DNA of 32,848 bases from CAZSHX01 sp964606895. GTDB taxonomy: Bacteria; Bacteroidota; Ignavibacteria; Kapaibacteriales; UBA2268. Each line of letters starts with the position of its first letter. Positions within the stretch are counted from its first letter, which is position 1. The notes below the pieces were generated by a model. That model made no database searches. It was not told where the DNA came from and saw nothing but the letters and a program-made list of their open reading frames with translations. Shown here piece by piece: positions 17,601 through 23,020 of this stretch. Made by a program: the position numbers and the translations under genes. The stretch covers positions 1 to 32,848 of the forward strand of contig CAZSHX010000053.1 in the NCBI GenBank assembly GCA_964606895.1, given 5' to 3'.

Positions 17601-17841
17601 TTTAGTACTATCTCCTAATCCTGCAGAAGATTTCATAGAAATCTCTGTAGGGGCACAGGGCACTGTGCCCAATATCCGCATCTTTAATGTTTTTGGGAAA
17701 GAAATTCTTAAATCTTCTGACTTAAATAATTCTCAATTCACAATTCTCAATTCACAATTAAGAATTGACGTTTCGTGCTTGCCGTCGGGAGTATATTTTG
17801 TAAGAGTTGGAAATATAGTCGGGAAGTTTGTAAAAATTTAA
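14659..17841 (+). CDS. T9SS-exported BNR propeller with three ASH/Hydin-like domains, 1060 aa
   Basis: A signal peptide (residues 1-26, cut near VHA-TE) is followed by about 640 residues of BNR/sialidase-like propeller with repeated Asp-box-like turns (SADGGITWTA, SYDMGETWVE, STDEGESWNP, SDDGKTWLT). Three Ig-like ASPM-SPD-2-Hydin domains follow, starting IDSINFGKLPTYKQKDTT, DTVDFGTVATTTQKDTT and KPLIDFGNVTVGSVKDT, each with SN-x-G or HN-x-G patterns. A T9SS sorting domain ends the protein (LVLSPNPAEDFIEISV to GVYFVRVGNIVGKFVKI). ATG with GGAG 7 nt upstream. No enzymatic residues are obvious, so it is probably an adhesive or structural surface protein. Two repeat tracts lie inside the sorting domain (17651-17670 and 17731-17758). 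Confidence 0.88.
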   Translation: MRNVKFFSVITCLVLAFILAFSAVHATERIKGPDGNFISQVEVFNEKGVDYKLLTTNYVVYSSHFIPATGWSKAKKLFTFSSEGGSITDMTLKNRETGNVRHCYIMLNDGTVYEFTFDVVTDIFGENPAIEKPSTEILNYSSIKILVSSSYYLNASGRLFINKRDGKGWIRDSVFSSKNITSFCLDKDDVLFLASSRIFKQSSEIGQFEKINSIDTSSSFITIYYSPDDILYAHNQLGNLFYSADGGITWTAEQENLKIQIAKISKDAKGTIYAYGNSGNMNSLYRKQSGGSWEKIDTNLLHSTGYKLDYCYDFGCINTLELETRYGSFSSYDMGETWVESNSGIDAESIASGLFLKNGTMVATTDAGIFKRTSLVSDWVKIYPKSGNPQTNLKICKDGIDNLYLANAASSSGFIVYKSTDEGESWNPDTLGVYVLPQKNSVSPIFYVDQNGGQHVAYRSVNSKSTMIAYSRTPTTPWGLDTNGFNLGGLWLISTSVGAFGSDNKYLYFSGYYSTNSDHFYVVFKRDIGGTDWTLDTAGTNNIMVSRFLADKNDIMHSGIINNKGNYDILKHEEKNWKALNLQVPINYNFMTTFGFDSSNTLFTAYRITSSLNFKESLYATSDDGKTWLTGGMGKKYINEIAVWKDSVYAFSNSGIYLVTTKPAKFPKLKLDIDSINFGKLPTYKQKDTTISISNIGEDTLFLSRYTTSEVFFMKEDKVVIPPGETKNLNFYFKPLYIEKEISFYEIISNDFTRYIILTGEGILTDSSAKYVLNKDTVDFGTVATTTQKDTTFVIHNTGLDTLHVNSVGSYASGIGSLQSKFKVPPGGKYLDTIRFKPTSNGLIKGYLVIRSNILPDTIFVKGTGWTKPKPKLQFSKPLIDFGNVTVGSVKDTFFLISNTSADSIQISDFVSSSNCFSITPSKMKMKPTTNMIFYPEFRPTEIKSYEAFFEIIANDLPDTIFVKGAGVKGTGIIENSTGNDLVLSPNPAEDFIEISVGAQGTVPNIRIFNVFGKEILKSSDLNNSQFTILNSQLRIDVSCLPSGVYFVRVGNIVGKFVKI
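17651..17670. repeat. Palindrome inside a T9SS sorting-domain coding region
   Basis: GGGCACAG-GGCA-CTGTGCCC: perfect 8-bp arms, 4-base loop. It is in frame, encodes the GAQGTVP part of the sorting domain, and looks like a dispersed intergenic palindrome. Confidence 0.85.
17731..17758. repeat. 14-bp tandem duplication inside the same sorting domain
   Basis: TCTCAATTCACAAT occurs twice end to end without a mismatch, encoding NSQFTILNSQ in the loop before the last strands. The two copies span 28 bp, so the units are read in different frames. Confidence 0.9.
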
Positions 17842-17938
17842 TTTATATTACTCTTATTTCATAGCAATAAATAATCATTATTTTCGTTTAGCTATTGTGC
17901 AATAATCGTTCTTTGATAGTTAGACAACCTCACCCCGA

Positions 17939-17960
17939 CCCTCTCCATTCTTGGAGAGGG
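17939..17960. repeat. CCCTCTCC/GGAGAGGG hairpin
   Basis: Perfect 8-bp stem with a 6-base loop, preceded by CCTCACCCCGA. The same wording occurs as a dispersed repeat in many bacterial genomes. It lies about 100 bp after the stop of the BNR gene and could also act in 3'-end formation, though no T run follows. Confidence 0.75.
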
Positions 17961-17967
17961 CGTAAGA

Positions 17968-18005
17968 ATTGCATCTTTGCATCTTTTTGCATTCAAAGAT
18001 GCAAT
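17968..18005. repeat. 38-nt stem-loop, first of a pair
   Basis: ATTGCATCTTTG and CAAAGATGCAAT are perfect 12-bp arms around a 14-base loop. The second member at 18055-18092 has the same stem length, loop length and TTGCATCTT core. Confidence 0.85.
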
Positions 18006-18054
18006 CTTTCAATATCCGTTATTTGAAATAATATCAATATGTTAGACGATAATT

Positions 18055-18092
18055 CATTGCATCTTCTGCATAATTATTTTGAAGATGCAATG
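18055..18092. repeat. 38-nt stem-loop, second of a pair
   Basis: CATTGCATCTTC and GAAGATGCAATG are perfect 12-bp arms with a 14-base loop, centred 87 bp after the first member. The loops of the two differ in sequence. Confidence 0.85.
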
Positions 18093-18117
18093 CAATTTGG
18101 GAAAAGAAAAAAATCCG

Positions 18118-18288
18118 ATTTCGCGTAGCGAAATAATGTTTGTAACTGGGAAATACCCCTATCCCTTTCTATCACGTAGTGATAGCATATAAAACAAACA
18201 TTTACCGTCATTTTTATATTTAACCCCGACGGGGTTAAGTAATCTTGGGGGGTTCGTTGTTTTACAGATATTCATTCCCTCTGGGAAT
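18118..18288. repeat. Array of four triloop palindromes, 51-52 bp apart
   Basis: Four different perfect palindromes, each with a 3-base loop: ATTTCGC-GTA-GCGAAAT (18118-18134), CTATCAC-GTA-GTGATAG (18169-18185), TTAACCCC-GAC-GGGGTTAA (18220-18238) and ATTCCC-TCT-GGGAAT (18274-18288). Their centres are 18126, 18177, 18229 and 18281, so the spacing is 51, 52 and 52 bp. Spacers are A/T-rich with TTTGT- or ACAAAC-like words. With the hairpins at 17939-18092 they fill the 546-base gap between the BNR protein gene and yajC. No gene lies there. Confidence 0.85.
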
Positions 18289-18335
18289 TATAAGAATGAA
18301 AAACAACTAAGAAACTTCTTCTGCCTTAATTAAAC

Positions 18336-18372
18336 AAAAAAAGGCTGTAGAATTTAATCCACAGCCTTTTTT
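18336..18372 (-). terminator. Rho-independent terminator of yajC
   Basis: On the minus strand, GGCTGT, a 12-base loop and ACAGCC are followed by TTTTTT(T), starting about 15 bp after the yajC stop. A run of A precedes the stem, so it may also stop plus-strand transcription. Confidence 0.9.
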
Positions 18373-18387
18373 CAAAAACTTAAATTA

Positions 18388-18705
18388 TTATTGCTTTTTG
18401 GCGGTGATAGCACTTTTTTCGAATTGTACTTTAACGTTGTCAGCAATTTGGATAGTGTAGATATTGCCATCAATGTCGGTAACTGTGCCGTGCATACCTG
18501 CACCGGTGATAACTTTGTCGCCTTTTTTGATGCTTTCGAGCATTTTGACATGTTCTTTCTGTCTTTTTTGCTGAGGGCGAATCATAAGGAAATACATGAT
18601 AAGAATTAAAGAACCAAACATGACCAAAGTCATAACCAAACCGCCGCCGCCTGATCCGGAACCGCCGGAAGGTGGCATCATTGCTAATAGTGAACCGAAA
18701 TTCAT
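18388..18705 (-). CDS. Sec translocase accessory subunit YajC, 105 aa
   Basis: Small inner-membrane protein that associates with SecDF and SecYEG. A short Gly/Ser-rich N-terminus leads into one membrane segment (LVMTLVMFGSLILIMYFLM), then the family signature RPQQKRQKEH and the cytoplasmic KGDKVITGAGMHGTV domain, all typical in order and length. AGGA precedes the ATG. It lies 16 bp downstream of tgt, the classic tgt-yajC order; secD and secF do not follow, because a terminator comes next. Confidence 0.96.
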   Translation of the reverse strand: MNFGSLLAMMPPSGGSGSGGGGLVMTLVMFGSLILIMYFLMIRPQQKRQKEHVKMLESIKKGDKVITGAGMHGTVTDIDGNIYTIQIADNVKVQFEKSAITAKKQ

Positions 18706-18721
18706 AGTTTTCCTAAATTAA

Positions 18722-19858
18722 TTAATCTAAAGTGTTATTTATCATATTCAAAATGAATCGTTTCCATTGACGATACTCATCAATTAGTATTTTTTCACGG
18801 GCATTTTTAACAAGCCATTTGTAAAATGCAAGGTTATGCTCGGTGGCAAGTTGCAATCCAAGTATCTCGTCCGAGATGAAAAGATGTCTCATATATCCGA
18901 GTGAAAAGTTGTTGCTTGCATAGGATTCGATATTTGCATCAATTACTTCATCGGAAAATTTATATTTTGCATTGCGGATATTCACTTTTCCTTTGGTGGT
19001 GAAAAGTTGCCCGTTTCTTGCGTTGCGGGTGGGCATAACGCAATCGAACATATCAATGCCCCTTTCGATTCCCTCAAGAATATTTTCGGGTGTGCCCACT
19101 CCCATCAAGTATCTTGGCTTTTCGACGGGCAGAATATCAGTGGAAATATCCACAATTTCGTACATTACCTCAGCGGGTTCGCCAACGGACAAACCACCGA
19201 TAGCAAATCCGTCGAAGTTAATATCAAGCATATTATTTATATACATTTTTCTCAAATCGGGATACATACTTCCCTGGCAAATACAAAACTGAAATTGACG
19301 GTGTCTGTATCTCGGTGATGAATTTTCAAAAGCAGTTTGAGCCTGTTTTGCCCATTTGATTGAAAGGTCGGCAGATTTTTTTGCAATGTCGGGTTCGCTT
19401 GGATATGGAGTACATTCATCAAGAACCATTATAATATCCGAGCCTATAATTCTTTGAGTTTCAACAACATTTTCGGGAGTAAAGAAATGCTTCGAGCCGT
19501 CAATATGAGAACGGAATTCAACTCCGTCGGGTTTCAATTTCCTCAAATCCTGAAGTGAGAATACCTGATAGCCTCCGCTGTCGGTGAGGATTGAACCGTT
19601 CCAATTCATGAAATTATGCAGACCTTCGAATTTCGAAAGCACTTCATTCCCGGGTCTGAGATAAAGATGGTAAGTATTGCCGAGAATAATCCGAAAGTCG
19701 AGTTCGGCTAACTTCTTTTGGTCTATTGCCTTAACGGTGCCCTGAGTTCCAACGGGCATAAAAACCGGAGTTTCGATAACCGAGTGATCTGTTACGATTC
19801 TTCCGGCTCTTGCTTTGGAATCAGAAGACGTTTTTTCTAAAGTAAAAAATTTTTCCAT
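18722..19858 (-). CDS. tRNA-guanine transglycosylase Tgt, 378 aa, without zinc cysteines
   Basis: It exchanges guanine at wobble position 34 of tRNAs with GUN anticodons for preQ1 in queuosine synthesis. Motifs: PVFMPVGTQGTVKA, nucleophile region LTDSGGYQVFSL, VLDECTP, CQGSMYPDLR, GGLSVGEP, LMGVGTPENI and FDCVMPTRNARNG, so the catalytic Asp residues are present. The C-terminal zinc site of typical Tgt (CxCxxC then His 26 residues later) reads I310, S312, S315 with H341 kept. Three of four ligands are thus lost while spacing and the following HNLAFYKWLV are conserved. It could use no zinc, as may be common in related lineages, or be altered in activity. Divergent from purA across 158 bp; no preQ1 riboswitch is evident. 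Confidence 0.95.
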   Translation of the reverse strand: MEKFFTLEKTSSDSKARAGRIVTDHSVIETPVFMPVGTQGTVKAIDQKKLAELDFRIILGNTYHLYLRPGNEVLSKFEGLHNFMNWNGSILTDSGGYQVFSLQDLRKLKPDGVEFRSHIDGSKHFFTPENVVETQRIIGSDIIMVLDECTPYPSEPDIAKKSADLSIKWAKQAQTAFENSSPRYRHRQFQFCICQGSMYPDLRKMYINNMLDINFDGFAIGGLSVGEPAEVMYEIVDISTDILPVEKPRYLMGVGTPENILEGIERGIDMFDCVMPTRNARNGQLFTTKGKVNIRNAKYKFSDEVIDANIESYASNNFSLGYMRHLFISDEILGLQLATEHNLAFYKWLVKNAREKILIDEYRQWKRFILNMINNTLD

Positions 19859-20016
19859 AGTTTAATTTTTTTGTGAAGTGCAAAAATATCAATAAATTCC
19901 GATATATTTATTATTAACAATTATTATCCTTTTTTTTGATTTTTGCTGATAATTTATTAATTTTAAAGGTAAATTTTGACATTTTCAGAAAATCTTTTTT
20001 TCAATTAAGGGAAATC

Positions 20017-21288
20017 ATGAGCGTAAATATTATTGTTGGCTCTCAATGGGGAGATGAGGGCAAGGGCAAGATTGTGGACTTATTAAGCAGAGACGTGGAT
20101 TATGTGGCAAGATATCAGGGCGGTGCCAACGCCGGACATACTATTGTTTTTGACGGAAAGCAATATATCCTACATCTGATTCCTTCGGGAATCCTTACCC
20201 CGAATGTAAAATGTATCATCGGCAATGGAGTGGTTATTGACCCAGTTGCTTTGATGGAAGAAATTAAAATGCTCGAAGAGCATAACGTTAGCGTTAAGGG
20301 CAGACTTTTCATCAGCCACAAGGCTCACCTGATTATGCCGTACCACAAAATGCTCGACCAGGCAAGAGAAAAATCTACCGACAGTGCAATCGGAACAACA
20401 GGCAGAGGCATTGGTCCGTCGTACAACGACAAAACCCGCAGAACGGGTATCCGCATTGTTGATTTGCTGGATAGAAATACTTTCGAAATGAAGTTAAGAA
20501 AAAATTTAAAAGAAGAAAACAATATTTTATTGAAAATATATGGTCACGAAGAACTTGATGTTGAGTCAATGGTGAATACCTATCTTGACTTTGACAATCA
20601 GATTGACCAGTATATCACCGATACTACATTGCTGATTAACGAAGAAATCAAAGCAGGAAAAAATATTCTTGCCGAAGGTGCTCAGGGTGCTTTGCTTGAT
20701 GTTGACCATGGAACTTATCCTTTCGTTACGAGTTCCAATCCTACTTCGGGTGGTGCATGCACAGGTTTGGGAATACCACCAACGAGCATTTCAAAAGTTA
20801 TCGGCGTAGTTAAAGCATATACCACAAGAGTAGGAAACGGACCTTTCCCGACAGAGCTGATTGATGCTACGGGTGAACTACTCCGCAAAACAGGAGCTGA
20901 ATTCGGAGCAACAACAGGCAGACCTCGCCGTTGCGGCTGGCTCGATTTGGTGGCTTTGAAATATTCGGTGATGATTAACGGAATTTCGGAAATTGCCTTG
21001 ACTAAAATAGATGTACTCGATGAATTCGAAGAAATTAAGCTTTGCGTGGGCTACAAATCCAACGGAAAAATGCTGAAATCTTTCCCTGTAGATGTTCTGA
21101 CTCTGGATAGTGTAGTTCCCGAATTGATAACGGTTAAGGGATGGAACAGAAAATTGACAGGCATCACTTCCTACGATGATTTACCCGTAGAAACAAAAGA
21201 ATATCTGAAAATTATTGAAGATTTTGTTGATGCATCCGTAACAATTTTATCTTTAAGTCCTGACAGAAGCGATACACTTATTTTTTAA
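20017..21288 (+). CDS. Adenylosuccinate synthetase PurA, 423 aa
   Basis: Cytoplasmic enzyme joining IMP and aspartate with GTP, the first step from IMP to AMP. The GTP-binding GDEGKGK with catalytic D13 and GGANAGHTIV with H41 match the family numbering exactly. Further signatures: GTTGRGIGPSY, EGAQGALLDVDHGTYPFVT, TRVGNGPFPTE and GRPRRCGWLDLV. An in-frame start at 19936 would add 27 residues; AAGGGA lies just before the ATG at 20017 and the family begins there. Normal length. Expressed divergently from tgt and followed after 50 bp by the cyclophilin gene. Confidence 0.98.
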   Translation: MSVNIIVGSQWGDEGKGKIVDLLSRDVDYVARYQGGANAGHTIVFDGKQYILHLIPSGILTPNVKCIIGNGVVIDPVALMEEIKMLEEHNVSVKGRLFISHKAHLIMPYHKMLDQAREKSTDSAIGTTGRGIGPSYNDKTRRTGIRIVDLLDRNTFEMKLRKNLKEENNILLKIYGHEELDVESMVNTYLDFDNQIDQYITDTTLLINEEIKAGKNILAEGAQGALLDVDHGTYPFVTSSNPTSGGACTGLGIPPTSISKVIGVVKAYTTRVGNGPFPTELIDATGELLRKTGAEFGATTGRPRRCGWLDLVALKYSVMINGISEIALTKIDVLDEFEEIKLCVGYKSNGKMLKSFPVDVLTLDSVVPELITVKGWNRKLTGITSYDDLPVETKEYLKIIEDFVDASVTILSLSPDRSDTLIF

Positions 21289-21338
21289 AATAGCCGGCAA
21301 TTGAAGTTTGAATTTACTCAAAATTTGAAAGTTTTTTT

Positions 21339-22199
21339 ATGAATAGACTTATTCTTATTTTTCTTGCGATGTTTTTCGTTGTTTATTTTACCGAAAGCAA
21401 AGAGATTTATCAGTTAAGCGATACGGCTAAGCCGCATTACCTTATTTCTGTTACCCGCGGCGGTGTTCCGCTGGGAGATATTCAACTTGAGATGTTTCCC
21501 GAAGTGGCACCCAAGCATTGCAGAAATTTCGATAGTCTTGTTTCGATTAAATTTTACGATAGTCTTGCTTTTCACAGAGTAATTCCAAACTTCATGATTC
21601 AGGGCGGTGACCCCAATTCCAAAAATAAACCAAAATCAACATGGGGATACGGTGACCCTTCGCAGACAACCGTTCCAGCTGAATTCGGTACGGTTTCGCA
21701 TCAAAGGGGTATTCTTTCTGCCGCGAGAAAAGGAGACGACATCAACAGTGCCACTTCTCAGTTCTTTATATGTGTTGCCAAGGCAACTCATCTCGACGGT
21801 CAATATTCAGTTTACGGGCAGGTGATAAAAGGAATGGAAGTCGCTGATGCAATTGTTAATTCTCCGAGAGACACAAAGGACAATCCTTTGGAAAAGATTG
21901 AGATGTTAATCCGTTCGTTTGTCCTTTCGGTTGACGAGTTGAAACAATCCGAGATTATTTCGATTTTTCCGAATCCTGTGGTTGACGAAATCAGGTTTAA
22001 ATCAAGTAGCGATGTTTTAGTCAGCCGAATTTCAATTTTTGATAATCAGGGCAAAACTTACTTTGAACAGAATTACGGCTCTTCGGTTTCCGTCAGTGAA
22101 ATTAAAATTCCTGTAAATGCTATACCATCGGGAGTTTATTTCATCAAACTTACTGACAATACAAACCATGAGCATATTTTGAAGATAATAGTGAATTAA
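21339..22199 (+). CDS. Cyclophilin-type peptidyl-prolyl isomerase with T9SS sorting domain, 286 aa
   Basis: Signal peptide (MNRLILIFLAMFFVVYFTES), then a complete cyclophilin domain of about 165 residues: FYDSLAFHRVIPNFMIQGGD (catalytic Arg in FHRV), NSATSQFFI and THLDGQYSVYG (His rather than Trp before LDG, as in many bacterial cyclophilins). It isomerises Xaa-Pro bonds and aids folding. The last 75 or so residues are a T9SS type A sorting domain (IISIFPNPVVDEIRFKSS to GVYFIKLTDNTNHEHILKI). The isomerase is thus predicted to be carried across the outer membrane rather than staying periplasmic, which is uncommon. 50 bp after purA; no strong ribosome site. Confidence 0.92.
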   Translation: MNRLILIFLAMFFVVYFTESKEIYQLSDTAKPHYLISVTRGGVPLGDIQLEMFPEVAPKHCRNFDSLVSIKFYDSLAFHRVIPNFMIQGGDPNSKNKPKSTWGYGDPSQTTVPAEFGTVSHQRGILSAARKGDDINSATSQFFICVAKATHLDGQYSVYGQVIKGMEVADAIVNSPRDTKDNPLEKIEMLIRSFVLSVDELKQSEIISIFPNPVVDEIRFKSSSDVLVSRISIFDNQGKTYFEQNYGSSVSVSEIKIPVNAIPSGVYFIKLTDNTNHEHILKIIVN

Positions 22200-22216
22200 A
22201 GTTTTTTATTATTCGT

Positions 22217-22297
22217 GTCATTCTGACACGGAACGAAGTGCAGTGGAAGAATCTAAACTTAGTGTCAGTATTGATTCTTCGCTTTGCTCAGAATGAC
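22217..22297. repeat. GTCATTCTGA intergenic inverted repeat
   Basis: GTCATTCTGA (22217-22226) pairs with TCAGAATGAC (22288-22297), and inside it GAAGAATC (22246-22253) pairs with GATTCTTC (22273-22280). This is the layout of a dispersed intergenic repeat frequent in Bacteroidota genomes. It fills most of the 170 bases between the cyclophilin gene and the helical-repeat gene. Confidence 0.85.
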
Positions 22298-22369
22298 AAT
22301 CTCATTATATTCTTTAAGGTTAGATAGGCTCCACCTTCATCATGAAGTCAATCTTTAAATTAAAAATCT

Positions 22370-22936
22370 ATGAAAAAAAAATCAATTCAGGAAACAGACT
22401 GGCGAAATATTTTAGCCGATAGTTCGAGGTCTTTGATTGATTCGGTTGTTTCGCTTGTAGAAATGAAACCTGAGTTATTCGTTACTTTGTTCGAACTGGT
22501 ATTCGCAAATGAAAAGCAATATTCACAGCGAGCCGCACGGGTGGTGTATTATCTTATTGCCGGCAGACCTGATTTGTTTGAGAAATATTCTGAAATCATT
22601 CTGGAAAAAATTCCTGAAATGCCCGACGAAAGCATTAAATTTTCGCTGTTGAAAGTGTTTAACGTTTGCAAACTGCCCAAGGATGAAGAAAAACTCGGCT
22701 TGCTGACAAATATTTGTTTCGATTTGGTTGAGGCAAAAGTTACAAGAATTGCACTGAAAGTATATGCAATTGAGGTGCTATTCAGAATTTCCGCAATTTA
22801 TCCCGACATAAAACGCGAATTAATTTTCTTGCTCGAAAAGTATTCAAACGGTGCTCAAACGGCATTCAAAACCCGTGCCCGAAAGATTATCATTTCCCTT
22901 AAAACCGAACTTGGAATAAAAATCGAAGAAGAGTAA
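22370..22936 (+). CDS. Helical-repeat (HEAT/ARM-like) protein, 188 aa
   Basis: Not recognised by name. It is soluble, with no signal peptide, and all-helical: consecutive amphipathic helices such as SRSLIDSVVSLVEMKPELFV, SQRAARVVYYLIAGRPDLFE, IKFSLLKVFNVC and RIALKVYAIEVLFRISAIYP. The spacing and conserved Ala/Leu/Val pattern suggest four or five HEAT-like pairs, which usually serve as protein-binding scaffolds. It is the only cytoplasmic protein between T9SS cargo genes here. No catalytic residues seen. Confidence 0.75.
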   Translation: MKKKSIQETDWRNILADSSRSLIDSVVSLVEMKPELFVTLFELVFANEKQYSQRAARVVYYLIAGRPDLFEKYSEIILEKIPEMPDESIKFSLLKVFNVCKLPKDEEKLGLLTNICFDLVEAKVTRIALKVYAIEVLFRISAIYPDIKRELIFLLEKYSNGAQTAFKTRARKIIISLKTELGIKIEEE

Positions 22937-23020
22937 AAAGAATCAGATTTATTTTTCGATTTATCATATTTTTTTGTAACTATTTTTCGTTATGTTTGTC
23001 TTATATATGTATCTTAAATT

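Noticed and set aside
18118..18288. CRISPR array
   Set aside because: Although evenly spaced, the four palindromes share no sequence; there is no common repeat and no cas gene.
19936..20016. Upstream extension of purA
   Set aside because: The PurA family begins at MSVNIIVGSQWGDEGKGK-type sequence; AAGGGA precedes that ATG and D13/H41 numbering then fits exactly.
19859..20016. preQ1 riboswitch before tgt
   Set aside because: The 158-base divergent region is A/T-rich and I could not find the small pseudoknot pattern; tgt of this group is often unregulated by it.
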